A DNA stretch of 64,000 nucleotides, taken from the NCBI RefSeq assembly GCF_024713975.1, contig NC_091095.1:177001-241000 (forward strand), written 5' to 3'. Under the pieces are notes generated by a model that was given only the letters and a program-made list of their open reading frames with translations, was not told the DNA's origin and searched no databases. This DNA is from Paralichthys olivaceus (Eukaryota; Chordata; Actinopteri; Pleuronectiformes; Paralichthyidae). The stretch's first letter is position 1. Each line of letters opens with the position of its first letter. Shown one piece after another: positions 1 to 16,535 of this stretch. The position numbers were made by a program, and so were the translations under genes.

Positions 1-1027
1 AGGCTACAGGTGAGGCTACAGGTGAGGCTACAGGTGAGACTACAGGTGAGACTACAGGTACAGGTGAGACTACAGGTGAGACTACAGGTGAGACTACAGG
101 TGAGGCTACAGGTGAGGCTACAGGTGAGACTACAGGTGAGACTACAGGTACAGGTGAGACTACAGGTGAGACTACAGGTGAGACTACAGGTGAGACTACA
201 GGTGAGACTACAGGTGAGGCTACAGGTGAGGCTACAGGTGAGACTACAGGTGAGACTACAGGTACAGGTGAGACTACAGGTGAGACTACAGGTGAGGCTA
301 CAGGTGAGACTACAGGTGAGACTACAGGTGAGACTACAGGTGAGACTACAGGTGAGGCTACAGGTGAGGCTACAGGTGAGGCTACAGGTGAGACTACAGG
401 TGAGACTACAGGTACAGGTGAGACTACAGGTGAGACTACAGGTGAGACTACAGGTGAGACTACAGGTGAGGCTACAGGTGAGGCTACAGGTGAGACTACA
501 GGTGAGACTACAGGTACAGGTGAGACTACAGGTGAGACTACAGGTGAGACTACAGGTGAGACTACAGGTACAGGTGAGACTACAGGTGAGACTACAGGTG
601 AGACTACAGGTGAGACTACAGGTGAGGCTACAGGTGAGACTACAGGTGAGACTACAGGTGAGGCTACAGGTGAGACTACAGGTGAGGCTACAGGTGAGGC
701 TACAGGTACAGGTGAGACTACAGGTGAGACTACAGGTGAGACTACAGGTGAGACTACAGGTGAGGCTACAGGTGAGACTACAGGTGAGACTACAGGTACA
801 GGTGAGACTACAGGTGAGACTACAGGTGAGACTACAGGTGAGGCTACAGGTGAGACTACAGGTGAGACTACAGGTGAGGCTACAGGTGAGACTACAGGTG
901 AGGCTACAGGTGAGACTACAGGTGAGACTACAGGTGAGGCTACAGGTGAGACTACAGGTGAGACTACAGGTGAGACTACAGGTGAGGCTACAGGTGAGAC
1001 TACAGGTACAGGTGAGACTACAGGTGA
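1..1027. repeat. 12-bp minisatellite (ACAGGTGAGRCT)n
   Basis: About eighty head-to-tail 12-bp units, with G/A variation at one site and occasional 6-bp half units (ACAGGT). The array continues past the left window edge. It lies downstream of the last visible cdc14a exon on that gene's strand, so it is probably in the last cdc14a intron. Twelve is a multiple of three, so the plus strand stays open as a fake R-L-Q-V repeat protein. Each unit contains CAGGTGAG, a 5' splice-site-like word on the plus strand, and CAGGTG, an E-box. Confidence 0.97.
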
Positions 1028-1128
1028 GGCATCAGTTTATGTGGCCAGTGTGTTTGTGACAGTAGAAGAGAGAGAGCCAACCATGAGAACGGGGCGGGGC
1101 TAAGCTGCTGCCGTGTCAGAGGACTTAC

Positions 1129-2416
1129 AGGTATGGAGCGGCTCAGGTAGCGTCCTGACGGGCCCTTCATAGCACTGTAGGGCCCAGGGCCTCTGCAAGC
1201 ACTGAAGTCCTGGGGCCCTGGGTGGACAAAGCTTTTTCCTGGAGGGGGCGCTGTGGAGCCGAACAGACTGCTGTTGTTGTTGACCTCGTGCTGCATACCG
1301 CGAGGGCCATTACCATAGCGACAAAGAGAAGACGAGACCAGGGAGGAGGAGGAGGGGCTTAGAGGCACAGAGGAGGAGGAGGGAGGAGGAGGAGAAGAAA
1401 AACGATTTGTTGTTTCCTCCTCCACATAAAGGTCAGTCAGAGAGCTGGCCAATCGAGAGCCAAGGGCTGAGCTGAGGGGAGGAGCATATTAACAACATGT
1501 TATAAACTAAAAACAATCAGACACAGGTGATGAAGGGGAGGAGTCACAGACACAGGTGATGAAGGGGAGGAGTCACAGAAACAGGTGAAGACACTGACCG
1601 CCTAATATTCGAGGCTGTTGATGACGGACTCCTCCCAATCCTCTTGGCTGCACCTGAAGCAGAGGATGATGGGAACCTGGAGGACTTTAGGGGGGAGGGG
1701 GGGGTGGCTCCCAACGATAACCTGAACACACACATACAGTCATAGTTTGATGTGTTGTGGGCGGAGTCAAGGACTGGATCAGACATGTCATGTGACAGAC
1801 TGCTGATGTCACATGACTAAACAGGAAGTGGGCGGTACCTGAGCGGCTGAGATGCTGATCTGCTGTGAATCTTCATGTCATCCATCCTGAAACCAAACAA
1901 GGAGTTAACATGTGACCACGTCACACCCTCTCAAACATTCACGCACATCCTGATCAGACATGAATTCACCCCCCACCCTCCTACCTCAGAGGTCCGGTGG
2001 TGGCGGGGCGGGGGGGGCGTCGACTCTTTAATGCTCTCAGTTTGTCTCCCTGAGTCAGAGCGAGTCCACCGTCTGTAAGCTCCCCCTGGTGGATGAAATA
2101 AATGCACCATGAGTGTCTCATCCCCTCCCTCCATGTCTCCTGCACATTGGTGAGCTCTAGAGCTGTGGACATGTCTCCATACTTAGAGGCACCATGACGT
2201 GACTGAATAATTATAACACTGCTGCTTCAGGACAGACGCTCACTAAAGCACACACACACACACACTCACGCACGCACGCACGAACACACAGACAGACAGA
2301 CACACACACACACACACACGCACGCGCACACACACGCACACACACACACACTCACGCACACTCACGCACACAGACAGACACACACAGACAGACAGACGGA
2401 CAGACGCTCACTAAAG

Positions 2417-2447
<31 letters not shown>

Positions 2448-4514
2448 GCACGCACGAACACACAGACAGACAGACACACGCACACACACACAGGCACACA
2501 AAATACATTATTTTCCCAAAGATTATGACTCAACGTGATGTTTTAACTTCTTTGTTGCAGAAGAAGCGACGCCCTGTTCAGCAGGTTTTTAATAAAGATC
2601 AGTTCTACGTGTGATGATCAGGAAACTTCTGAGGAGCAGAGTCACTTGTTGACCAGCAGAGTAATGCTCCTGGGTGCAGTGGTGCAGCCAAGGGGGTGGG
2701 GGGGCCCCTTGTGTGGAGCTGAGTGGTGATGAACGACTAGGCTACCAGTGCCTCCAGTTTACAGCTAATTAGCCAAAACAAGTATAGTTAACTTGTGTCT
2801 TGTGACACTGCAGGTGAATAGTCAAATTTTGGCCAATAAAAAATGTAATGAAAGCCAAAACGGTTTCATTTCAATATGAACATTCTTATATACTTTATTG
2901 TAAACTAAATATACAATCTCAATTAATGATATAATAAACAATAAATGATGAGGATGATGAGGTATCAATTTTATGGTAATGTAATACATTTGATCAATGC
3001 ATTAGTAAATGTAATTATTGTTGTCTATTGAGTTTTAACATATTATGCATTTAGTCAAAAAGGTGTGTGTTTACATTTTCTGGGATTTATGCGTATGCAT
3101 GGACTGAGGAAGTTTTAAATTTGTTCGTACTCTGCTCACACATTTAGATAAGAACATATTGATGAATCCCAGATTTGTCAACCAGACGTTCGTACGCACG
3201 TTTTAAGATCAGATTTGTGAATGAGGCCCATTGTGAGGACATTTTGTCTGGTCCTCACAAATCCAATGAGCTGTTTGAGGATTAAGACTTTTAGGTTTTA
3301 GGGTTCAGGTCAGAGTTAGTATCAAGTTCAGGTTAGAGTTAGTATCAGGTTCAGGTCAGAGTTAGTATCAGGTTCAGGTTAGAGTTAGTATCAGGTTCAG
3401 GTTAGAGTTAGTATCAGGTTCAGGTCAGAGTTAGTATCAGGTTCAGGTCAGAGTTAGTATCAGGTTCAGGTTAGAGTTAGTATCAGGTTCAGGTTAGAGT
3501 TAGTATCAGGTTCAGGTCAGAGTTAGTATCAGGTTCAGGTTAGAGTTAGTATCAGGTTCAGGTTAGAGTTAGTATCAGGTTCAGGTTAGAGTTAGTATCA
3601 GGTTCAGGTTAGAGTTAGTATCAGGTTCAGGTTAGAGTTAGTATCAGGTTCAGGTTAGAGTTAGTATCAAGTTCAGGTTAGAGTTAGTATCAAGTTCAGG
3701 TTAGAGTTAGTATCAGGTTCAGGTTAGAGTTAGTATCAAGTTCAGGTCAGAGTTAGTATCAAGTTCAGGTTAGAGTTAGTATCAGGTTCAGGTTAGAGTT
3801 AGTATCAGGTTCAGGTCAGAGTTAGTATCAGGTTCAGGTTAGAGTTAGTATCAGGTTCAGGTCAGAGTTAGTATCAAGTTCAGGTTAGAGTTAGTATCAG
3901 GTTCAGGTCAGAGTTAGTATCAGGTTCAGGTTAGAGTTAGTATCAGGTTCAGGTCAGAGTTAGTATCAGGTTCAGGTTAGAGTTAGTATCAGGTTCAGGA
4001 TAGAGTTAGTATCAGGTTCAGGTTAGAGTTAGTATCAGGTTCAGGTTAGAGTTAGTATCAGGTTCAGGTTAGAGTTAGTATCAGGTTCAGGTTAGAGTTA
4101 GTATCAGGTTCAGGTTAGAGTTAGTATCAGGTTCAGGTTAGAGTTAGTATCAGGTTCAGGTTAGAGTTAGTATCAAGTTCAGGTTAGAGTTAGTATCAGG
4201 TTCAGGTTAGAGTTAGTATCAGGTTCAGGTCAGAGTTAGTATCAGGTTCAGGTCAGAGTTAGTGGTGATGGTACGGTTAGGGTAAGGGGCTAGTCAATGT
4301 ATTATGTCACAATTATAGACAGATGTGCATGTGTGTCTGTGACCTTGTGTAGAAGGTCAGAGGTCATCCATCTGCCTGTGTTGCTGTTTTGGGCGGGGTT
4401 TAAGTTGAGGTCATCCAAACTGGTAATGAGGTGAGACACCCCCCTCTCCTCAAGCTTGATCTTCTGGGCGTGTTCACTGTCGCCAAGCAACCACAGCGCC
4501 GCCTGCTTCCTTTG

Positions 4515-4561
<47 letters not shown>

Positions 4562-7500
4562 GTTGTTTGTGACGTTAGAAAATAAAAACAATAAAAACAT
4601 TCTGTTGCCTCAGTCACAGATGATTTATTCACAAATCTGGATCTGGTTCTGAATCTGGATTTTGTATCTGAATATGGTTCTGAATCTGGATCCAATTCTG
4701 AATTTAATTCTGAATGTGGTTCTGGATCTAGTTCTAAATCTAGGTCTGGTTTTTGATTTGATACTGAATCTGGTTCTGATTCCTGATCAGGTTTTATATC
4801 TGGATCTGGGACTAAATTAATATTGTTGTGGATCTGAATCTGGTTCTGACTTAGTTTCTGGGTGAGGCTATGGTTCTGGATCTAGATCTGAATTGGGTTC
4901 TGAGTCTAAATCTGGTTCTTTCCCTCAGTAACTCCAAACAACATCCAATCAGAGAGACTCACTCCTCCAGGAAGTTTTGCTGTGGTCCAATCACAGAGCC
5001 TGGTCTGCAGATCCGGATCCAGGCCATGGCCTCGCCCGCTGTGAAGCGATAATGTTTCATCAGGTAACAGCCAATCAGAGTGCCCGTCCTGCCCAGACCA
5101 GCTGACAGAGAGAGGGAGGTTCAGTCAGATTCATGCTCACATTAATAACAGACTCCGATTACGTCACGTCCACATCGTCTTGTTTTAGTTTCTCTGATTC
5201 TGTGCGAGAAGACAAACCAGTCAAACTTGTCGGTCAGCCTCAAACTGGACAAGTAGTGATGTCACCAGTCCTGCAGGAGACATCTTCATGTCTCCGACTT
5301 GCAGGCTCTTCAGTAGAACCTGGTTCTTGTCTTGTCAGAAGAAGCAGACAGTCCTCTGCTCTGAGATACTGACAACTTACGACAGGACGGATGAGAGGAC
5401 AGAGACAGACGAGAGAACAGGGACAGACGAAAGGAGAGAGACAGACGAGAGGACAGGGACAGACGAAAGGAGAGAGACAGACGAGAGAACAGGGACAGAC
5501 GAAAGGAGAGAGACAGACGAGAGGACAGGGACAGACAACATCAGAAACAACGAGTCACTTCAGGATACAGGATGTCCTTACCTTTGCAGTGGACGGCCAC
5601 GGCTCCGTCTGTGCTCTCACAGATGTGAAGGAAGCGGCGTGTGATGGTGTCGCTCGGCGTGCTGCCGTCTATGAAGAAGAGGTCATAGTGGTCGAACCCG
5701 GCGTCGGTGAAACGTTTGGAATCGTAGATCTTCTTGTTGAGACGGATGATGGTGGTGACGTTGTGTTTTCTGAAGTAGGGGAAGTACGCCTCGGGGGCAT
5801 GGAGAGGGTAACCTGCAGGAGGCGGAGCCGGCACAAGTGTTATAGTGGCGTTCAGAGTGGGGGCGGGGTTAATGATTTTAATTCTTATTTCTTGGTCTTG
5901 GTCATTGGTAACATGAAGTTACAAATTGTTTCTTCTAATGTAATAAATGTGTTGTGTTGATGTCTTCAGTTCATCAGCATCTATTGTCCTCGTGTCCTGG
6001 AGACGGATCCTCACATGAGACTCTGAGCTTCAGTTACTGCTCAGAAAGTGTCTCTGTAGTTTGACTCTTGTTGAGTGAAGGACAGAGGACGACTTGTTGA
6101 CATCGATGAGACAAACTGTGATTTGTGGATATATACAAATAAAATGTGATTGATTGATGTCACTTCCTGTGAACTCACCGTTCTCCACTTTAGTTTTCGG
6201 GTGAGGTCCGCTGAACGCCACAAACTTCCCAGGGACGATCCAGTTCAGGTCGCCGTTTTCCACCCGCTGCGTACAGACCGAGAGAAAGACGAGGTCACAC
6301 ACGTCTGGAGTAAACATTGCATTGACCATCCTGAGGGGGGCGCTCATCTATCGTCATAGTTATTTTCCTCTGTTTCTGTGTCATGTGACTGATGTCTGAG
6401 TGACGTTCTCGACTCACCTCGTAATGTTCATACTCGTCCACATCAAAGGCCTCGAAGTCAAAGAAGCCGTGCTGCAGAGCCTGAAACACAACCTCACTTT
6501 TATTTATTTATATATACACAAACACATCCATGCTGACATCACACACCCGCTGTGTGTGTTTTTACACATCTTCATAGTGGACGTGTCCACTTGCCAATTG
6601 GTTGATTCAGTCAATCAGAGTGAAGAACTCACCTTCCTGATGCCCTGAAGACAGTCGAGCAGAGTGAGACTGTAGCTGCAGTTTCCAAAAGATGCATCCC
6701 TGCAGAGTCACAAAGATGCAGAGTCAAAGATACAGAAACACAAAGATACAGAAACACAAAGATACAGTGACACAAAGACACAGTCACAAAGATACAAAGA
6801 TACACAGTCGCAAAGACAATTATTCAGAGTCAAAAAGTCACAGTCACACAGAGTCATCAGTATCATCGGTGACTTGTCGTCCAGCAGATAAACAGCTGAC
6901 GATGTGTTTACTTCAATTTATTTCAGTGTTGAACATCAACATTGTACAAAGTGAATATGCAGACACTCAGTGAACGCATCACTATTTAATCATTTAACAA
7001 TAAAAGTCTCTCTCTCTCATTCTCTCTCTGAGACTCGGGATTCAATGTCAGAAAAGAGGACTACGTTTTCAGGAGGTTCCTGAACGCCCCCTGCTGGTTC
7101 GCACAGTTACAGAGTTAAAGGTCACAGGTCGAACAGGAAGTAGTGTGGACACTGACCTGAAGGGCAGGTATGAGGCGTTAGATCCAGAGATCAGAGCTCG
7201 GTACGCTTCTTCTGGAGTTTTCTTCAGGTAAATCACCTGAGACACAAAGAAGACCAGTCATGTGTCTTCTAACCTTTGACCCTAACTCCCCCATCATGTG
7301 ACCAGCACGCTAAATGTATTGTGAGTTTTTATCTCGGCTTGTTTAACGTTTAGTCAACAGGAAGAGGAAGTGATGCACTCACAGCATATCCTCCAATCAG
7401 AACAGCAGCATTGGATCTCTTCCTCTGGTTGAAGCTGGTGTAGTGAACGATACGTTTCCTGGTCAGAGTGAAGGACTGAGGAAGAGGAGCACACCTTCAT

Positions 7501-8570
7501 CAGGTTTCTGTTGTTTGTGTGCAGACGTCTCGGTGCTCATGTGACAGGTCAAGTGACTCAGTCAGCGTTTAAAGCATCACCTGTTTCCTCATTACTGACT
7601 GTTTGTTATTGACCTGCAGGTTCTGATCACATGACTAAAATCCGCTTGATGACCTCTGACCTCTGTATAGAAACTCCCGCGCTGAAAAATGTGACTCACA
7701 CTCACAGAAAGTGATGTCGGCAAATTCAACTTGTTAAAAACATTTGTTTTGTTAGTTATATTCTTTTTGCGTTGCAGCTCCTGTTTCCTCTGTGCAATGC
7801 AACATGGGAAAATAGCGTAATGACTCCACATAGTTCACTGTGAGCAGACACATTTCACACCAACGTCCTGATTACTAAGAGACTGATTGAACGTCTTCTC
7901 CCACAATGCATTGCAGAAAGAAAAGGAGGAGCTGCTGAAACAAATGAAATCACTGACTGTAGAAAAACGGAGACATCGCTCAACATTCTCACGATCTGGA
8001 CCTAAACATGTTCATGATCAGAACCAGGACATGTTCAGGATTTTCTGCAGGTTTCGGTTTGGTTCAGGTACGACTTCCTGTTATGTCAAGTCTGCTTGTT
8101 GTTATGACGATCAACAACAACAGGCAACTGGAGGAATGTCATCACCATAGCAACAAAAAGACAACACAAAACATACATTTAACAATCTGAAAAGCAAAGT
8201 GAACACACACACACAAAATAGAATACACACATAATTAACGATACACTCCTTTATATGCGTGTCTCATATATACTAGAAACACAAATGAATGAGTAATAAG
8301 CTGTGTCAGCTGACTGCTGTCTGAATGAACACGTTATTGGTGAAACTTAAATAATGGAGTCATGTATGTCACACTCAGAATGGGATGGTAGGTAACGCTG
8401 CATGTGTCCTGTTGCATTCTGGACATTCCTGCAGTGGGAGGGGTGAAACTCACCTTCAGCTTCTTGTTGAGTTTGCAGCAGTATCTGAACAACATGGACA
8501 AGTTGAGAGGACCGAAGTCTGCATAGAAACTGACAGAGACACAGAGACACACACAGAGTCAGAGTGTTTT

Positions 8571-8623
<53 letters not shown>

Positions 8624-9764
8624 AATTCCTCGTCCAGGTCTGAGGTCACTAACAAGTGGAACGCAGTCTGAGTCCGTCTTATTCAGTGATTTGATTTAGT
8701 TTGTCTGGTTCTGGTCTAGCATCAGGAAACTCAAAGACCATGTTCACATGTCGCGCTCTAAAAAGAGTAAAGAGTGACAACAGAGTTCAGAATGAAGTCG
8801 GCTACATGTCCATTCTTCTGACTGACAGTTTAAAAATATGTGAAGCAACAGCTCAGATTTGAAATCATTTCTGCTCAGATTTAAAATCCTGACGAGTTCG
8901 AGCTCACTGACCACGAACAGTGAAGGAGCGAAGAAGAAAAGAAGAGAAAAACAGCTGTTAAAGACGATTATTAACACACTGCCGTCATCAATAACATATG
9001 TGCCATTTCAGAACCTGAAGTAAAGACCTGGACTCAGACCTCCGGACAAACCTGAGCTCAGAGGAAGTCACCATGACAACAGACATTGGTTTGAACTCCC
9101 ATGATGCAGTGCAGTAAAAGAACATGGACTTACTTCTCGTAGACAAACTCTTCGTCGGTGCAGAAGTAGTGTGTGTTGGTCGTGCTCTTGGGTTTACTGC
9201 GTAATGTGGCAAAGTACAGACGCTCTGAAGGAGGCAGAAAAACACATTACATATCATTACATATCATTACATATGATTATCATTACATATCATTACATAT
9301 CATTACATATCATTTAGCGTTTATCCAAAGCAGCTCATAATAAGTGCAACAGGGAACAAACCCAGAACAGCCAGAATCATGAAAGTACATTAGCTTCACA
9401 TTAGCCTCACATTAGCTTCATGTAAGTTCAACTTTTCAGTTTGATTCTAAACACGAGTCAAAGCTGAACTTAGACAACGTGACGTCACAGTTTCAGTGTG
9501 GACATTCCAAACAACACAGATCACTGACGTCACAGTTTTACACATTCATCGTATTTGAATTCTTTCTTTGAATCGATTGTGAGTTTCCTCAGTGAAGGAT
9601 CAGTGAAGCTTCAGCTCATCTTATAAACAAATAATCTTGATCATCAAGGATGTGATCAGCGGATCACTCGTTTCTATCGTTTGACTGAACTCTTTGAGTC
9701 TTTGAGTCTTTGAGTCCTTACCTCTGATGAACTCTGCCGCCCCCTGCAGCTCGGGGTCACTCAT
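1129..9764 (-). CDS. cdc14a: Dual-specificity phosphatase CDC14A, 3' end outside the window
   Basis: CDC14 family serine/threonine/tyrosine phosphatase that reverses proline-directed CDK phosphorylation; CDC14A acts at centrosomes, actin and hair-cell kinocilia. Exons on the minus strand lie at about 9722-9764 (start, [12 protein letters not shown]), 9134-9224, 8456-8528, 7382-7475, 7158-7237, 6634-6699, 6419-6481, 6179-6270, 5582-5812, 4963-5101, a 4345-4509 region, 1984-2076, about 1601-1720 and 1129-1471. The first nine encode the CDC14 N-terminal domain ([39 protein letters not shown]). The active-site loop HCKAGLGRTG is split by the intron after HCK: exon 5582-5812 ends in HCK and exon 4963-5101 begins AGLGRTG, completing the HCX5R signature. 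The tail keeps [10 protein letters not shown] and RYLSRSIP. The exon at 1129 ends at a GTAAGT donor, so the short final exon (SLQSEYVHY-like in human) should lie left of the window. A cdc14b identity is less likely given the rtca neighbour and the tail motif. Confidence 0.93.
2221..2505. repeat. (CA)n/(GACA)n compound microsatellite
   Basis: Interrupted CA, CACG and GACA tracts in a cdc14a intron. A block of roughly 120 bp (GGACAGACGCTCACTAAAGC and its CA tail) is duplicated within it. Confidence 0.9.
2506..3301. other. cdc14a intronic sequence without recognised gene
   Basis: AT-rich intron of cdc14a. I see no exon on either strand. The stretch near 3225-3260 (GTGAGGACATTTTGTCTGG) looks like old interspersed repeat sequence, but I cannot name the family. 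Confidence 0.5.
3302..4263. repeat. 23-bp minisatellite, about 42 copies
   Basis: Head-to-tail 23-bp unit GTTCAGGTTAGAGTTAGTAT plus CAG, with C/T and A/G variants. Period was checked at consecutive copies (3541, 3564, 3587). It fills most of a cdc14a intron. On the cdc14a coding (minus) strand every unit contains TACTAAC, the ideal branch-point word. Confidence 0.97.
4519..4558. repeat. (CA)n microsatellite
   Basis: About 20 CA dinucleotides immediately upstream (in the minus sense) of a cdc14a acceptor; the exon starts at 4509. On the sense strand it is a (GT)n tract ending a few bases before the acceptor. Confidence 0.95.
4620..4920. repeat. Degenerate GGTTCTGAATCT-type repeat
   Basis: Loose 6/12-bp repetition of TCTGGTTCTGAATCTGGAT-like words in a cdc14a intron; heavily diverged, boundaries approximate. 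Confidence 0.7.
5385..5540. repeat. 36-bp tandem repeat
   Basis: About four copies of a 36-bp unit rich in ACAGACGA and GAGAG. The period is seen between GAGAGAACAG at 5411 and GAGAGGACAG at 5447. It lies in the cdc14a intron just after the exon carrying HCK of the active site. Confidence 0.9.
6700..6860. repeat. CACAAAGATACAG-type short tandem repeat
   Basis: Imperfect 14-16 bp repetition of CAAAGATACAGAAACA-like words in a cdc14a intron. Confidence 0.75.
8571..8620. repeat. (CA)n microsatellite
   Basis: About 24 CA units in the cdc14a intron just upstream (minus sense) of the exon encoding [13 protein letters not shown]. Confidence 0.95.
9240..9312. repeat. CATTACATAT short tandem repeat
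   Basis: Six or so copies of CATTACATAT in cdc14a intron 1, directly next to the acceptor of exon 2. Confidence 0.85.
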
Positions 9765-12611
9765 CCTGAACAGGTCGCACTTCCTCAAACTTTCCTCACT
9801 GCTAACACGTTAGCCGCTAACATTTAGCAGCTGCAGCCGAACTGTTTGAGAAGTGAAGAGATGTCTGCTCTGCTTCCCATCAGGCAGTGCGGCTGCTCTT
9901 CACTCACTCACGAACTTTTTCTTCCGTTTCCGTTGTTTCTTCTTCGCGTTTTCACGGTTGAATCTTTTAGCCTGTTAGCCTGTTAGCACGTTAGCACCGC
10001 AGCGGCTCAAGTCTGAGACTGTGATTGATCCTCAAGACACGCATTACCATAGTAACAGAGCCGCGCCCTTAACAGCCACAGCCAATCAGTGAGCAGAGCG
10101 CCCTGTGCTGCCTTCACGGTCCTCTGGGAAACAGTGATGTGGCTGTGATGACATGTTACCTTGTTTTCTTGCTGAACCCTGATGAATATTGGCGAATTTT
10201 GTTTTTCAAGAATTCCCATTTGTGAGAATGATAAGATGGAGTTGTCCTGTGACGCATCTTCGATAAGTGTCTTTATGTCACTACAATCGTGTTTCAGAAG
10301 GTTGTTGTTAAGTTTCCTCTCTTCGTGGCAGACTCCAGTAGAGAAGCTTCGGATGAATGAATACATTGATCTGAAGTGGAGCAGGAGATATTTCACAGTT
10401 TGAAATCTGACAAATGAATCTGCCACTAATCAGGAGTCAATTCTGGTTTGAACCAAGAAAACAGTCTCAGTTTTTTCCTCGTCGTGAGTCCGAAGGTATG
10501 GAGTGTTACAGAATGGAACCAGTGTGGTGTTAGTGTCTGTCAGTCTTACAGAACCATGTTCCACCACCCAATGAAACGTTTTCTGCAAGATAACAACCCT
10601 TTAAGTTGTTGAACTGTTTCTTTGACCTCTATTTTTCTACAGTGTTGCAGTGACTATGTTTCCCAGAAGTAGTGAGGAGTCTGAGTGTAACACACTAATA
10701 AGTTTAAGGTTGTTTCTTAATGATAAAGAAAAATAAACAATTAATTTAATAAAGTGCAAAATGAGATAAGAAGGTTTTAAGAATATCAGAGCTTTGTTGC
10801 TCAGAAACTGAAGGTAGGTTCCTGAAGGGGATCTGGAAGTCGTCCTACTCTTTGAATGTGAAATTTAAAGCATTCTATTGACATGTTGAGTTTTTCTTAA
10901 TCTTAGCTAAAACTTATATAATGCTTTTAGAAAATCAACCTAGTTGAGGTAAAACGTGTGTGAAACAGAACGTTTATTGTTAAGTAACAGTTCTTAGAAT
11001 TAATTTTGAACTATGAGTCCATCAGTTCCTGGGATGTGGCCTCTGAAGAATTCGTCCATACCCAGAGATCTGGCTTGATTTTCAGCCACAGTTCTTCTCT
11101 TGCCAGCAGATCGTCCTGCACCAAGTGGAGCCTCCTCACATGATGACCTGGCGGCTCCGTTCTTCTTCTCCCCTCCCGACCTGGTTCAAAAACTTCTCTG
11201 ATCTTCTCATTCCACTGCAGGAAGATTTGAGGAGAAGCGCTTCAATCTCTTCCCTGATGTTTTCTCTTTCTTGTTGCTTGAGAGTCGTAGGTTGCAGCAG
11301 CGTATCTTTTCCACTTTGAATATTTTACCTTGCTCTCAATGAGTTAATCTCAACACTTTATATGACGCTGGCAAACATCGGTTTTCTTTCAGTTGTCTCC
11401 CAAAATCTTGTTTTTCAGACATTTTAGTGCAGCCTCTGTGAGAGGACTCACTTGGTCGGTGGGAGTTCAGTTGGAGTAACATTCAGTGGGTGTTGTTGAC
11501 AGCCAACAGTTTTTCTTTTTCTTCTGTTTCGGAGACGTTTGGGTCTGATAGGACTTTTAGTTCATGTGTGGAACAAAAAAGGCTCTTAAAAGTGTTCATG
11601 TGCCCTGTTTGCCATTTTAAATCTGATATTAGATCTTTACTCTTTTAGTTTGTGTTAAACTCACCTGCGATGAGAGATATCCAAACACGGTTTGTAGCTG
11701 GTCCTGGTCCTGACCCAGGTCCTGGCCGCAGCCCTGGCCCCACCCCTTGTCCTGGCTCCAGCCCTGACCCAAGTCCTGGTCCTGGTTGGAGGATCCGGGA
11801 GCCGTCCTGGTGTGTCGTCCAGGCCCCGGTGACCGCCATACTGCAGGGCTGCAAGCAAACTGTGAGGGCAGGGCCGGACTAAGAGGAGGTGTCAGGTGAT
11901 CCAGATCCAGTTACTTCTGGTTCCAGAGGGGACAGAGGTGTGAGTTTACAGCCTCCTCAGGTTTCAACACACATTCAGGTCTGTGCAGCATTTCCTGCTG
12001 TACACACTGTCCCTGAAAAAAGGGACAACAACACGCTGACATCACGGAAAAGATGAGACATGTCCAGGTCACCTGTCAGCTTCCTGTTGGGACAGAATCT
12101 CACCTGTTAGTAACTAACTACAGTTCCCAGAATCCAACACTGGTTACTTTTTCAACCTGTCACCATGTTCATTTCTTCTTTATGATGTCACTGTTTTAGA
12201 TCACACCCACCTCACCAGTCAGGCCCAGCTGTGACCTGCAACTGACCTCATGTCAGCGCCCCCTACAGGCCACACAGCTCATCACGGTGTCCCCTGAGGT
12301 TCACATCTTTAAAGTCTCGTGTCCATTTGAACATGTGAAAAGGTTAACGTGTTTCTGTTGTGTTCATATGGACACGTGACCTCGTCAGAATCTGTGTTTT
12401 ATCCGATTTGATTTTTTTCATTGAACTCAGTAAAAACAGAAACAAACGTGAATTTTGAAAATACTTTTATTTGTTTTTTTACATGATTTAATGAAACACG
12501 TTTGTCGGCCATGTTGCGGAGGCTGTTTGTCGGCTGCTTGTCAGGTATGTTCTGGCTCTGTGTTGTCTGTGTGCGTCTGCTATGTTTTGGGTGTGTCGGC
12601 TGTGTTCCAGG
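9765..12611. other. rtca-cdc14a intergenic region
   Basis: Contains the cdc14a promoter/5' UTR (about 9765-10010), then about 2.6 kb without a supported gene. A 139-codon minus-strand ORF (10007-10426) has no recognised domain and may be repeat-derived. A GGTCCTGGTCCTGACCC-type proline/glycine-looking repeat lies at 11695-11795. TTTATT at about 12468-12473 reads AATAAA on the minus strand and is a plausible rtca polyadenylation signal. Confidence 0.55.
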
Positions 12612-16492
<3,881 letters not shown>

Positions 16493-16535
16493 GTTCACCG
16501 GCAAACACTCAGTGGCTCCCCGAGAGACGGTGACT

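Noticed and set aside
10-1059. 349-codon R-L-Q-V repeat ORF
   Set aside because: 12-bp satellite translates without stops; no unique sequence or start context.
1018-1128. Read-through of the last visible cdc14a exon to a stop at 1018
   Set aside because: A GTAAGT donor follows RYLSRSIP exactly where human CDC14A continues with another short segment.
10007-10426. 139-codon minus ORF upstream of cdc14a
   Set aside because: No recognised domain, overlaps a shorter opposite ORF, no splice or polyadenylation context; left as unassigned, possibly repeat-derived.
11652-11882. Proline/glycine-rich collagen-like ORF
   Set aside because: Built from a GGTCCTGGTCCTGA repeat; open on both strands and lacking G-X-Y periodicity.
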